From positions 16,074-80,073 of the forward strand of contig CAZYVH010000003.1 in NCBI GenBank assembly GCA_964650905.1: DNA of 64,000 bases. Direction: 5' to 3'. Below are positions 36,474 through 45,064 of this stretch, piece by piece. Position 1 is the stretch's first letter, and each line of letters starts with the position of its first letter. The position numbers and the translations under genes are program-made. The notes beneath the pieces are model-generated. The model worked only from the letters and a program-made list of their open reading frames with translations, ran no database searches and was not told the DNA's origin. The DNA comes from SZUA-36 sp964650905 (GTDB lineage: Bacteria > Pseudomonadota > Gammaproteobacteria > Xanthomonadales > SZUA-36).

Positions 36474-36722
36474 TAACCCGGACATTTCATCAAGGATCCG
36501 GGAATTGCGCTGTAGCTGGCAAAACAGTCTGGCCGATCGTTCGAATAAGCATAGCGGTAGCTATGGTGTGAGAAGGATCGACCGAAATGTGAAGCCAGAT
36601 GCTGTGCAAAACCGGATAGGACAAACTGTCTTTTTTGAAAAATACTACAAACATGCATAATCATTTGTTTTCATGAAAATTTATCATTTTATCGTCCGCC
36701 TTGGTGAAATGTCCGGGCTAAC
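36474..36722. repeat. Structured intergenic repeat, copy C, with terminal inverted repeats
   Basis: The left end CTAACCCGGACATTTCAT plus CAAGG is the inverse of the right end CCTTGGTGAAATGTCCGG plus GCTAA; 20 of 23 positions match. The right end is nearly identical to that of copy A. The 249-base element has no transposase frame. It fills the space between two orphan genes, and its right end runs to within five bases of the ATG proposed for the next gene. The size and ends suggest a MITE-like element. Confidence 0.65.
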
Positions 36723-36726
36723 TACC

Positions 36727-37482
36727 ATGGTCTTTGTTGCCGGCGTGTTGCTGACGCCGCTGTTGTGCGCCGGTAGCATCAATTTCGTAACAATCGAGAC
36801 GCTTCCACCCGGTGAACAATACCGGCAACTCAGTCTGGTGCTGATGGTTGCCGCCGGGGCAGACCCGGCATTGGTTGACAGCCTGCTGCATGAATCCTCA
36901 CAAAAAGAAGCGGATCAAGACTCAAGCTTTGACCCCGATGTCTATAAAACACCGCTCACCCGCATTGTCGACCAGCAAACAATGTTGAGCGGTGCAGCAA
37001 GGTTGTTGCGCTTTGCCAATCGCTCCCAGAAAGAGATTCGCGCCAAGCTGAGCGCCATCGAAGTTGCAAACCCGGTCCTTATCAGTATGCTGGACGGCCA
37101 GGCGGTCAGCGAAGATGCAATCATCATCCGCAATGCAATCGCTGACAGCATCAGTTACGCCGGTCTGGAAGCTAAAACACTTGCCCATTTACTGGAGGCT
37201 TACAGGACACGCACACTGCGTCTTCGAAACGAAATGGAGTTTGCCAGTTTTAGTGCGGAACTTGACCGCATCACCGCCGAATCCATCCGCGCCGTCGGTG
37301 GTCAGTCGGATGCTTACCAGCGTATGTTTGATGACGAGGTGGTTGCCAAGGGTTTTAAACGGCAAATCGAGACGGCGGATTATATTTACAAGCGCGATAA
37401 GGCGTTTGATAAACACGCCGCCGAGATGACCGAGGAAATCATCAAGAATGTGGTTGAGTCGCAAAGCGAAGTTAATCACTAA
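36727..37482 (+). CDS. Exported protein of unknown function
   Basis: From ATG 36727 the protein has 251 residues and begins with a signal-peptide-like stretch (MVFVAGVLLTPLLCAGS). In-frame ATGs at 36709 and 36673 lie in the repeat element and would add residues encoded by it. The mature part is mostly helical and charged, rich in Ala, Glu and Arg (SQKEIRAKLSAIEVAN, LRLRNEMEFASFSAELDR, TEEIIKNVVE) with no motif I know. It sits between two repeat copies, downstream of the lipoprotein gene and convergent with the kinase operon. A periplasmic coiled-coil or scaffold role is possible but unproven. Confidence 0.6.
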   Translation: MVFVAGVLLTPLLCAGSINFVTIETLPPGEQYRQLSLVLMVAAGADPALVDSLLHESSQKEADQDSSFDPDVYKTPLTRIVDQQTMLSGAARLLRFANRSQKEIRAKLSAIEVANPVLISMLDGQAVSEDAIIIRNAIADSISYAGLEAKTLAHLLEAYRTRTLRLRNEMEFASFSAELDRITAESIRAVGGQSDAYQRMFDDEVVAKGFKRQIETADYIYKRDKAFDKHAAEMTEEIIKNVVESQSEVNH

Positions 37483-37496
37483 GTAGGACAAACATT

Positions 37497-37722
37497 GATG
37501 TCCGCCGGTCGGTGGAATCATCATGCACTGACACAACGGCTTGTGAGGGGGTGCCGGTGGCGGTGTCCGGGACCGTAATCCGTAGGGAACGGATTCCGAA
37601 CGCCCATGGATGGCTAGTGTACTGCATCGTACACTAAAGTGTGTCCCGGAGACCGCTTCCGGTACCCCCGCCGAGCACACTCGCAGGCGTAATCAACGTT
37701 GCTGGAATTCACAGTTAGCCGT
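37497..37722. repeat. Structured intergenic repeat, copy B, nested palindromes
   Basis: A 27-base inverted repeat (37547-37573 with 37643-37669; 23 of 27 paired) encloses two smaller perfect hairpins: AATCCGT/ACGGATT at 37577-37595 and TAGTGTAC/GTACACTA at 37615-37636. The fold would be a branched junction. The interior after 37635 matches copy A (12414-12475). The right end is the exact inverse of copy A's left end and contains the stop codon of the following minus-strand gene. No protein-coding frame is convincing. Confidence 0.7.
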
Positions 37723-38977
37723 CACCGTCTCCATCGGGCGGCTTGTCGGGTGACCCAGTGTCGGGTGTATTGCTGGCGGAACTGGCGGGTACACTGACAC
37801 CCCGGGCATTGACCAGGTCCTTGATCGAAAGCGTATCCTTTGACCTGACCCTAAACTCGCTGGAATCCTTTACTGTCTGCTGTTCAGATGACTCATGCTC
37901 CCGGGCAGTGGAAGACGAAGCTTGCTGCTCGGATGATTCGCTTTCCTGGGCTGTGGAAGATGAAACCTGCTGCTCAGATGATTCGCTTTCCTGGGCTGCG
38001 GCGGGCGAGGCCTGCTGCTCAGATGATTCGTTTTCCCGGGCTTCGTGTGATGAAGTCTGCTGGCTGGCTGATTGAGCTTGCTGTGTTGCAGACGATACTG
38101 CCTGCTGGTTGGCTGATTGGGCTTGCTGTGCTGCTGAAGATGTTGCCTGTTGGCTGGTCGATTGGGCAGCTTGTACCTTTGAGGAGGTGGCTTGCGGGTT
38201 GTTTGACGGCCTGTTTTGCGTCTCGCCCGGTGCCGCACCAGACGCACCCGCCATTCGGTTTTTCTGCAGGAACTGAAGCGCGCTCTGGGATGTACCGGCG
38301 GTGCTGGGCTCATCGGATTCATGGGCCGATGGCGAATAGCTGTCGTCTGCGTCCTGCTGCATGTCATTTTGCCCATCCTGTTGTGAGGATTGTTGCGCGA
38401 CTGTTTGTGACTGCTTGGCGCCTTTTTGTCCAATTTGACCAGACACGGCGTCACCCGTTGGTGATGCCTGTCCTTTTTCACCAGCTTTTGCAGCCCGATC
38501 ATTTGCGGCGTTGGCACGGGCGTAGTTTTCCGCTTCCCTTTGGTTGTATTTTTCCAGCAGTTCATCCCAGGCCGCCGCTTCCTGATTCTGTAAAGGACGA
38601 TTATTGAGCGCTGCTTCGCTGGGTACGTACGGGTGTTTGATCCTGGCGTCCGAGGGGACCCACTGGTCACTCTCAAGGATTATCTCCCGCAACTGATTGC
38701 GCAGGTGTTTTTGTGACGCCTGGGGCAAGGCTTCAATTTTTTGCGGACCCGTTGGGGCCTCATAGGCAGCCAAGGGTAGTGTACTTCTTTTGATCCGGTC
38801 GTCTTTCAGTTCCATAAAGCGCCGGTAATTATCCTCGCTGATTTCCACTTCCTGGCCTGTTTTCTGCGTGTCCTCATACGCCGGGTCTTCAGCGTCCTGG
38901 GCAAAAACCGGGGTAAAAAGTTCAGACGCAGCAAAAACAAGCAATGTCGTGAATACGATTCTTCTCGTCATGCTCAT
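37715..38977 (-). CDS. Secreted Gln/Ser-rich repeat protein, last gene of the VWA/kinase operon
   Basis: From ATG 38977 (MSMTRRIVFTTLLVFAASELF) the protein has 420 residues with a signal peptide ending near FAQDAEDP. Residues about 30-150 look folded (ISEDNYRRFMELKDDRIKR, WVPSDARIKHPYVPSEAALN). The rest is low-complexity: two blocks of 15-residue repeats, one of the type AQSANQQAVSSATQQ and one of the type AQESESSEQQVSSST. The tail is Asp/Gly/Pro-rich. Start follows the kinase stop by four bases with GGGAG before it, so it is co-translated. It could be a disordered linker, an adhesive matrix or a substrate of the kinase if exposed to it. The stop comes from repeat copy B. Confidence 0.65.
   Translation of the reverse strand: MSMTRRIVFTTLLVFAASELFTPVFAQDAEDPAYEDTQKTGQEVEISEDNYRRFMELKDDRIKRSTLPLAAYEAPTGPQKIEALPQASQKHLRNQLREIILESDQWVPSDARIKHPYVPSEAALNNRPLQNQEAAAWDELLEKYNQREAENYARANAANDRAAKAGEKGQASPTGDAVSGQIGQKGAKQSQTVAQQSSQQDGQNDMQQDADDSYSPSAHESDEPSTAGTSQSALQFLQKNRMAGASGAAPGETQNRPSNNPQATSSKVQAAQSTSQQATSSAAQQAQSANQQAVSSATQQAQSASQQTSSHEARENESSEQQASPAAAQESESSEQQVSSSTAQESESSEQQASSSTAREHESSEQQTVKDSSEFRVRSKDTLSIKDLVNARGVSVPASSASNTPDTGSPDKPPDGDGDG
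37873..38170 (-). repeat. 45-base tandem repeats inside the Gln/Ser-rich gene
   Basis: Four units of 45 bases (about 37873-38046) encode ESSEQQ-containing 15-mers, followed by about three units of the same length (about 38056-38170) encoding QAQSA-QQ 15-mers. Units differ by a few bases, so copy number may vary between strains by slippage or recombination. Confidence 0.8.
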
Positions 38978-38981
38978 TAGC

Positions 38982-41405
38982 TTACTCCCTGATCGACCTG
39001 ACGACACGAAAACCGGTAAAATCATTACGGTCGCCATTTTTCAGGTTAAAACGGGCCGGTAACCGTATGTCACGTGTTCCGGTCAACCATGAACCGCCAC
39101 GCGTCATGTGCGAACTGCACAACCCCTGGCCCCAGGCCTTGCCATCTGAAGGCGCGTCGAGATAGGAGAGGTTCATACAATCAGCCGTCCATTCGGCGAC
39201 ATTACCGATGACATCGTAAAGACCAAAAGCATTGGCCATAAAGGTGCCGACCAGCGCCGTTCCAACTGCCAAGGTGTCAGCACAGGCGGCGTGTTGCCAG
39301 CGGAAGCTGGTCTCACTCCCGGCAATGTTGGCGAAGCGGCACAGACCGGCCGGGGTTCCGCCCAGCCATTCCCCGGTCTCCCCGGCTCGCGCGAAATATT
39401 CCCACTCACTTTCACTCGGAAGACGGTAACTTTGACCGGTTTTATCACTCAGCCAGCGCACGTACTCACCGGCGTCATTCCAGGAAACCATGATCACCGG
39501 GTGTTGGCCTCGACCCCAGCCATTGTCGTCGGGCCGGGTTGTGCAGCCCCCGGCGTCAACACAGGCGTCCCATTCTTGTAGTGTGACCTCGAAGATAGCG
39601 ACTGCGAACGGTGCATTGATACTGATCATACGACGGGGTTTTTCCAGACCGAGCGCCAGCGGGGAGGATTCTGCAGAACCCTGCCAGTAACTGCCACTGG
39701 GAACCACGATCATTTGTGGGCACGTGTTGCAGTCACTGAAAGATTTACCCGGTCTTAATGTCAGCTGGTCGAGATGTTGCAGGGCGGAGCTGACACTAGA
39801 CCCCCTCGGAAAGGCATCAACATACGCCTGATAAGCAGCCTTTGTGTCCAGCTTTAGTGCGCTGGCAAAAGCATTTGCGTCATCACGCTGGTCCTTGAGA
39901 AGGCGGTGGATGCGTCCGGCTTCCTCGATGTGCTGACCGGCCGGCCAGGCATGGATGTAATTATCCAGCGATGCCAGCGTACGCTTGTCAATCGCCGCCT
40001 GCCAGGCATCCTGCTCCTGGCGGATTTTTGCCAAACGCTCTCGTTCCTGTTTCGCCTCTCTCTTTTTGAGTGCATCGATGTGCTGCATGGCCTCGCTCTG
40101 GTGCAGTCCATTGGGGAATTGATCGAGGTAATCTTCAAAAGCGGCTACCGTGCCTTCGGTATTTAATTCCTGCCAGGTCTTATCATCAAGCACCTCCAGT
40201 TGAACCCGGGCCTGTGCGACATAGACCGACGCCGGAAAATCCTGCATGAAACGCCGGTACGACAAGGTTGTGTCGGCCTCCAGCGCGGCATGCCAGCGGC
40301 TGGTCTCCTCCACAGCAGGTCTGGCGGTGGCTGACGGAATACTTTCCGTATTCTCGGGCGTCGGCGACAGCGCAGCACCCGGGGGGCTCTTTTCTGTCAG
40401 CAAAAATAGAGCAATAGTGACCATGACCAGAAGCAACACCCCGAGTAACACACGCGGCAACCATTCCTTGCCTTCGCGCGGATCGCTGGCAATGGATTTG
40501 CCACCCGGCACCGAGCGCCGCCAGTCGAGGCTCTTGAATGTTTTCTGCCATTGCCTGACGTCCATCGGCCTGTCCTGCGGCAGCAGATACAGGCCCTGCC
40601 CGATGACAGTGGCAATGCTTGCAAATCGAGTGTCTGTCAACAATTCGCCAGGCGCTATCAACGGGTCCGCCTCGCCGGCGTCGAGTGCTTTTTGCCGGGC
40701 GCTTGCCGGTGGTGGAATTTTCCCGCTCACGCAGCGGTAGAGGGTGGCTGCCAGACCATAAATATCCGTCCACGGACCAATACGCCCATCGACCGCGGAT
40801 TGCTCCAGTGCTGCGTAACCCTCGCTGCCCCGCGGAAAGCGCTCAGATCGATCGAGCGGTGAGGCGGCGATACCGAAATCCAGCAGAATGGGGCCGTGCT
40901 CGTCGCCCATGTAGATGTTGGCGGGCTTGATGTCCTGGTGGATGATCCCGTGCTCGTGGATGTAGGTGAGTCCGTCCATCATTGCCAGCATCAGGCTGCT
41001 TGTTTGCTTAGGGTCCAGGATGTCCGTGGTTTGCAGGATTTCGCTCAGGGGCTTGCCGGGGTAATAGGGCATCAGGAAGTAAGCGGTGCCATTGGCTTCA
41101 AAATAGCGAAGTATCCTGACGATATTGGGATGCTCCAGTTCAGCCAGCAGGCGGCCTTCGGTCAGAAAACGTTCAAGACCCTCTTTAAATGACTTCCCGG
41201 ATGCCGGGTTCCGGGCAGACAGCGTTCCGTCACCGCGCCGGGAAACGTGCTTAGCCGGCAGGTATTCCTTGAGTGCAAACTGTGTTCCGATCGCAGTATC
41301 TGATACCTGGTAGGTGACACCGTTTGCGCCGCTGCCGAGCACGGCATTGACCTGCAGGTCGCGTATGAATGCCCCGGGCGGCAAGGAGGAAGGTATTGTA
41401 CTCAC
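38982..41405 (-). CDS. Transmembrane Ser/Thr kinase with periplasmic FGE-like (sulfatase-modifying-factor) domain
   Basis: The 807-residue protein has a PknB-like kinase domain (about 15-275): glycine loop VLGSGANGVTYQV, lysine in FALKEYLP, catalytic loop HQDIKPANIYM (HQD instead of HRD), and LLDFGIA. One membrane helix follows at about 315-337 (VLLGVLLLVMVTIALFLL). Then come several about 40-residue repeats of the form Y--YL--FP-G-h---A, and a C-terminal FGE/SUMF1-like domain (about 560-807): VSWNDAGEYVRWLSDKTG, YRLPSESEWEYFARAG, GNVAEWTADC, RGGSWLTGTRDIRLPAR. The two active-site cysteines of true formylglycine generators near the C-terminus are missing, so this domain probably binds rather than modifies. 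Overlaps its upstream neighbour by four bases. Confidence 0.88.
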   Translation of the reverse strand: MSTIPSSLPPGAFIRDLQVNAVLGSGANGVTYQVSDTAIGTQFALKEYLPAKHVSRRGDGTLSARNPASGKSFKEGLERFLTEGRLLAELEHPNIVRILRYFEANGTAYFLMPYYPGKPLSEILQTTDILDPKQTSSLMLAMMDGLTYIHEHGIIHQDIKPANIYMGDEHGPILLDFGIAASPLDRSERFPRGSEGYAALEQSAVDGRIGPWTDIYGLAATLYRCVSGKIPPPASARQKALDAGEADPLIAPGELLTDTRFASIATVIGQGLYLLPQDRPMDVRQWQKTFKSLDWRRSVPGGKSIASDPREGKEWLPRVLLGVLLLVMVTIALFLLTEKSPPGAALSPTPENTESIPSATARPAVEETSRWHAALEADTTLSYRRFMQDFPASVYVAQARVQLEVLDDKTWQELNTEGTVAAFEDYLDQFPNGLHQSEAMQHIDALKKREAKQERERLAKIRQEQDAWQAAIDKRTLASLDNYIHAWPAGQHIEEAGRIHRLLKDQRDDANAFASALKLDTKAAYQAYVDAFPRGSSVSSALQHLDQLTLRPGKSFSDCNTCPQMIVVPSGSYWQGSAESSPLALGLEKPRRMISINAPFAVAIFEVTLQEWDACVDAGGCTTRPDDNGWGRGQHPVIMVSWNDAGEYVRWLSDKTGQSYRLPSESEWEYFARAGETGEWLGGTPAGLCRFANIAGSETSFRWQHAACADTLAVGTALVGTFMANAFGLYDVIGNVAEWTADCMNLSYLDAPSDGKAWGQGLCSSHMTRGGSWLTGTRDIRLPARFNLKNGDRNDFTGFRVVRSIRE

Positions 41406-42880
41406 TCCTCTACCCCTGGTTTCATATGTATCCTCAGCCGAATGAGCACATCCCCCAGCAGGATTTCATCGTCCGGCGAGACAAACAGGATTTCGCCGGG
41501 CAGACAGGGGATCGTGCTGATAAATGTGCCGTTACTGGATCCCAGATCGGTAAGTGTCAGTGTCCCCGGCCGACCTTGCAAACGCGCGTGCGCACGGCTG
41601 ATTGCAGCCGACTGCAGCCTGAGACCGGCTTCACCCCTGCCAATAACAACATCGATGGGTCCGGCTTCAATACCGCAGTAACGTTGCACCGCTTCTCCGT
41701 TGGCCAATATCCCTTCGAGCAGGAGCATACCGGAGTACACGGCTGGCAGATCCTCGATGGCGGGTATTTCGGGTTCATCAAATGACGCAGTGGACACACG
41801 AGGGTGGGAGATTGCCGGGCTGGTGGCAAGCTCCGTGGTAGCGGGTTCCTCGGTGTGCGTATGGCCGTCTTGTATCAATGTGGGCGTGCTCACCATCTTA
41901 GGTCTGAGCCACCAGATGACGAAGGCCAGTATCGGTATTAAGCCCAACAGCAGCCAGACGGGGTCCTCATTGTTGCTTCCCGGGGCGGCTTGCCGAGCGG
42001 CGCTGCCCACCGGTTTGTGGCTGTCTTGAGTTGGCACCTCCTCAGTTGATCCACCTTGACTTGACCCTGCGATGGGCCGCTCCGGCAGCGCCTCAACACC
42101 AGAATCTGCAGGCCCGCTTTGATCAACCATTACCTTTGCATGTTCAGCTTGCTGGCTGATTTTTGGGGCGGTAACGGTTTCCTTGAGGTTGCTTTGTTCG
42201 GGGCTGCCGCAGATGCTATGCTCATAATCGATGTTCATATCGTCAAGCACACGGGCGATTTTTTTTGCATCGAGTAGGCCGATTGCAAGCTCGCCTTGCT
42301 GGTCATCCATCGTCGTCCCGGGTCTGAACCCCGCCAGGTAACCGCAACGGTCAAACAGTGCCCCATTGACGGCGGGTAATGGCGTTTCTTTGGATAGAGG
42401 TGTCGATCCGGACCCGTCGCCGCTGGTGAACCGGGCTGGTAACCACAGGGGCGCTGTGCCCTTTGCAATCTTTTCAGCTGCTGGAAAGGCCGCGAAACGC
42501 AGCGTGTCTTCCAGCACGGCACCATTGTCTGCAAGTACGACAGCGGGTCGTTGTAAACCTTTGACCATCAGGACCGCCAGACCATCGGTGCTAGAACGAC
42601 GGATGGTTTTTGCCGGGCGGCCGTTGCGGATGATGTCAGTGCCACCATCGAGGACCACGATCTCATCACCCTGCGCGACAAAATCAGCGGGCACCATGAC
42701 CATGCCATCAGCGGAGATCACCACCCCGGTGGCAGGTTTGACAAAATCGTGCGCTACCAGTTTGAGTACCAGTACCACCGATGCGGGCATCTGTGCCATG
42801 CACGGCGGGGCCAAAAGCAGGCAGATACAGCACAAAAACACGCCGCAATGGTCCGGTCTGCGCCAGGGTACAGCGTGCAT
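41402..42880 (-). CDS. Membrane protein with trypsin-like (inactive) outer domain and inner FHA domain
   Basis: The 492-residue protein begins with a signal sequence (VFLCCICLLLAPPCMAQ). Residues about 35-230 follow the trypsin/DegP pattern: TGVVISADGMVMVPADFVAQ matches the GxGVVIxxDGxxLTNxHVV segment, but the catalytic His is Asp66, and the GNSGG serine region reads PAVNGALFD. The protease fold is therefore predicted to be catalytically dead. A single helix at about 311-333 (WLLLGLIPILAFVIWWL) is followed by a cytoplasmic linker and an FHA domain at about 400-485 (VIGRGEAGLRL, ISRAHARL, LGSSNGTFI). FHA domains bind phosphothreonine, so a link to the adjacent kinase is likely. It overlaps both neighbours. 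Confidence 0.8.
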   Translation of the reverse strand: MHAVPWRRPDHCGVFLCCICLLLAPPCMAQMPASVVLVLKLVAHDFVKPATGVVISADGMVMVPADFVAQGDEIVVLDGGTDIIRNGRPAKTIRRSSTDGLAVLMVKGLQRPAVVLADNGAVLEDTLRFAAFPAAEKIAKGTAPLWLPARFTSGDGSGSTPLSKETPLPAVNGALFDRCGYLAGFRPGTTMDDQQGELAIGLLDAKKIARVLDDMNIDYEHSICGSPEQSNLKETVTAPKISQQAEHAKVMVDQSGPADSGVEALPERPIAGSSQGGSTEEVPTQDSHKPVGSAARQAAPGSNNEDPVWLLLGLIPILAFVIWWLRPKMVSTPTLIQDGHTHTEEPATTELATSPAISHPRVSTASFDEPEIPAIEDLPAVYSGMLLLEGILANGEAVQRYCGIEAGPIDVVIGRGEAGLRLQSAAISRAHARLQGRPGTLTLTDLGSSNGTFISTIPCLPGEILFVSPDDEILLGDVLIRLRIHMKPGVEE

Positions 42881-43623
42881 CAGGCGGGATAAAGCCTGTT
42901 GATCAGGTTGTCGAGACAGTACTGGCCAGAGCGATTGAGGGTCTTTTCTTCCCGGCCCTGAATCAGGTTCTGTAAAAATACCAGGATGGCCGCCATCACC
43001 AACGCCAGCAGTGTCGTACTGAATGCAACACCGAGCCGCTCGGTAACCTGGTAGAGCATATCCGGGTTGTCCACGTTGGCGCGGTCGCCGGCGTAGTTGA
43101 GCGCCATCATGATACCGATGACGGTGCCGATGAAACCGAGTGTTGGCAGCAGCCAGATAATGTAACGCACGATGTTGTAGCGCAGGTCCAGTTCGTGCAA
43201 AAACAGCTCGAGACTTGAATTGAGCAGCGCGTTGGTCTGGTCAACCGAGCGGCTCAGGTTGAAGTTGAGTACACACCGCTCGATCAGACGTGGCAGAAAA
43301 CACGTGGTGCGATACATGCTGCTGCGTACTTTCTGGTATATCGGTGTGATGTCGTCACCGGGTCTTAAAACGGTTTCATCGTCGAGTGGCAGGTAACCCC
43401 GTTCAAACTGGCTTTCCTCGAGACGCCCGCTACGCCAACGGATCGATAATTCACCCAGGCCGGCAAAAAAGGTCAGCCACAGGACATTTTGCAGCGTGAA
43501 GGGCCAGGAACCTCGATTAATATCCAGCATGATAGTCGCCGCCTGGGGTGGCAGGACCCTGGCCAGCAGGGCGATGACCAGCACCCCCGCGAGTAAACTT
43601 ATCAGCAATGTCAGATAGCGCAT
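42880..43623 (-). CDS. MotA/TolQ/ExbB-type proton channel protein
   Basis: From ATG 43623 (MRYLTLLISLLAGVL) there are 247 residues; a TTG at 43662 inside the preceding FHA gene would add 13. Four hydrophobic segments are visible: two near the N-terminus, one in WLLPTLGFIGTVIGIMMALN and one in VAFSTTLLALVMAAILVFLQN. The last two carry the GTVxG and AxxTTLxAL patterns of MotA/TolQ/ExbB stator proteins, which form pentamers around two MotB/ExbD/TolR helices and use the ion-motive force. A cytoplasmic loop of about 85 residues lies between the helix pairs. The adjacent VWA proteins provide matching single-helix partners. Confidence 0.82.
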   Translation of the reverse strand: MRYLTLLISLLAGVLVIALLARVLPPQAATIMLDINRGSWPFTLQNVLWLTFFAGLGELSIRWRSGRLEESQFERGYLPLDDETVLRPGDDITPIYQKVRSSMYRTTCFLPRLIERCVLNFNLSRSVDQTNALLNSSLELFLHELDLRYNIVRYIIWLLPTLGFIGTVIGIMMALNYAGDRANVDNPDMLYQVTERLGVAFSTTLLALVMAAILVFLQNLIQGREEKTLNRSGQYCLDNLINRLYPA

Positions 43624-43642
43624 GGTGTCATTAATCCGTTTG

Positions 43643-44089
43643 TCAGGGTTGATCTTCTTCAATTTTCCCGGTCAGGGGGTTTCGTTTTGGGTTGCTCAGA
43701 CCCGGCCCGGGTTCGGTAAAGCCCGTCATTGAGCGTACGGGGGTATTTCCGCTACGTAATGAAAAATGTTTTTCACCCAGCCTGAGGTCAGTGTGTTTAG
43801 CAAACACCGAAGTCAGGCGTTCCAGTGGTATCTCGACCTCACCCATGCGAATCAGATCGCCGGTACACAAGCTGACCCTGCGGACACGGATCCATGCTCC
43901 GTTACGCTGCAAAAAAATACCGTTCCTGGAATCAGCGTCCACTACCCAGACACGTCCGTCCGTGGAGCGTTCAATAGACGCGTGGACACGCGACACGGTC
44001 GGGTGATCCAGCACCAGGTCACAGGCGGCGTTCCGGCCACAGCTTTTACTGATCAATTCAAATAACTCCTTGTGGTTATCATACCGCAC
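43643..44089 (-). CDS. FHA-domain protein
   Basis: The 148-residue cytoplasmic protein is almost entirely one FHA domain at about 1-95: SCGRNAACDLVLDHPTVS (Gly-Arg pair), the phosphothreonine-contact motif SRVHASIE, and SRNGIFLQ. The key Arg, Ser and Asn are all present, so binding is expected. After it a basic, proline-containing tail (about 105-148) has no recognised fold. It lies between the VWA pair and the channel gene, so it may dock a phosphorylated partner to the membrane complex. Confidence 0.87.
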   Translation of the reverse strand: MRYDNHKELFELISKSCGRNAACDLVLDHPTVSRVHASIERSTDGRVWVVDADSRNGIFLQRNGAWIRVRRVSLCTGDLIRMGEVEIPLERLTSVFAKHTDLRLGEKHFSLRSGNTPVRSMTGFTEPGPGLSNPKRNPLTGKIEEDQP

Positions 44090-44125
44090 GATGCCGGCAT
44101 AAACGCCAATTGATGGCCGCCTGTC

Positions 44126-45064
44126 TCATTGTGCAAGCGCCAGGAAACCACCGGAATTACCCCGCGCGAGGTTTTGCATAAACTCGACCGTGCCCTTGTA
44201 TTTGAAATAATCACCGATGGTCACCGTGTGGATTTCCTTGTGTGAGGTATTGGACATCGTGATGTTCTGGGCCAGCGAGCGCGGCGGCAGATTGCCGTTA
44301 TAGACCGGATTGGGGAGACCATCGCTGAGCAGGATGATAGCTTCCGACGGACCCTTGAAAGCCACCTGGAAAGCGTCCTTGAGCGACGAGGCACCGGCAA
44401 ACTGACCCTTCAGCTGGCTGATAAAGTGCATTGCCCCGGTGCGATTCTGGTGGCTCATGACCACCAGCGAACCATCGGCTGGCCAACGGTGATAGCTCGG
44501 GCCCGAATCCAGTTGCTGAAAACCGAGGATACCAAATTCATAACCAGGCCTGAGTGAATCCATGGCCCGCGCGACGGTCCGCCAGACCAGTTCATCGTAT
44601 TGAGCTAAATACTTGTTCATGTCGATCATGAACAGGATGCGGGTTTTGTCGGTTTTCAGACCGAGAAACCTGAAGGTCACCAGCTTGCTGCCGGTTTTCT
44701 TCCGCGTTTCCACTGGTGAAGACGGTGGGGGTGGTGGCTGGTCCTTGTGTGCCTGCAAACGGGCATGGATGGCCCGGATTTCACTGGAAACAATATCCTG
44801 CTCGGCGATGAGCTCCCGCTGCCGGGTGCTCGCCGCCGCAATGGCCTGGCGGGCCTTACTGATACCGGCCACCGTATCATCCAGCTCGGCCTCGGTTTGA
44901 TTGGTCTCTGATTCGATATAATCCAAGTGCTTGACCAGTTGGGCCTCCTTTTGGTAATCCGGCATCATGATGATCGTGATGATGATGAAAGCACCCATGG
45001 CAGAGGCAAACAGATCAATGGCTGAGAGCGAGAACACACCGAAACTGCGCAGCCGTGTCCTCAT
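44126..45064 (-). CDS. Membrane-anchored VWA protein with degenerate MIDAS
   Basis: The 312-residue protein has a short cytoplasmic N-terminus, then a helix at about 13-36 (SAIDLFASAMGAFIII) with Asp17 near its start, a coiled-coil stalk at about 45-100 and a VWA domain at about 130-312. The MIDAS segment, normally DxSxS, reads DMNKY, so metal binding at that loop is doubtful; SDGLPN and the Rossmann-like strands are kept. The N-terminal helix is closely related to that of the next upstream gene, so the two are paralogues. ATGA overlap (45061-45064) couples their translation. Confidence 0.8.
   Translation of the reverse strand: MRTRLRSFGVFSLSAIDLFASAMGAFIIITIIMMPDYQKEAQLVKHLDYIESETNQTEAELDDTVAGISKARQAIAAASTRQRELIAEQDIVSSEIRAIHARLQAHKDQPPPPPSSPVETRKKTGSKLVTFRFLGLKTDKTRILFMIDMNKYLAQYDELVWRTVARAMDSLRPGYEFGILGFQQLDSGPSYHRWPADGSLVVMSHQNRTGAMHFISQLKGQFAGASSLKDAFQVAFKGPSEAIILLSDGLPNPVYNGNLPPRSLAQNITMSNTSHKEIHTVTIGDYFKYKGTVEFMQNLARGNSGGFLALAQ

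Noticed and set aside
37888..38676. Long open frames in other phases opposite the Gln/Ser-rich gene
   Set aside because: They arise from the repetitive composition of the real gene; no start signals or motifs support them.
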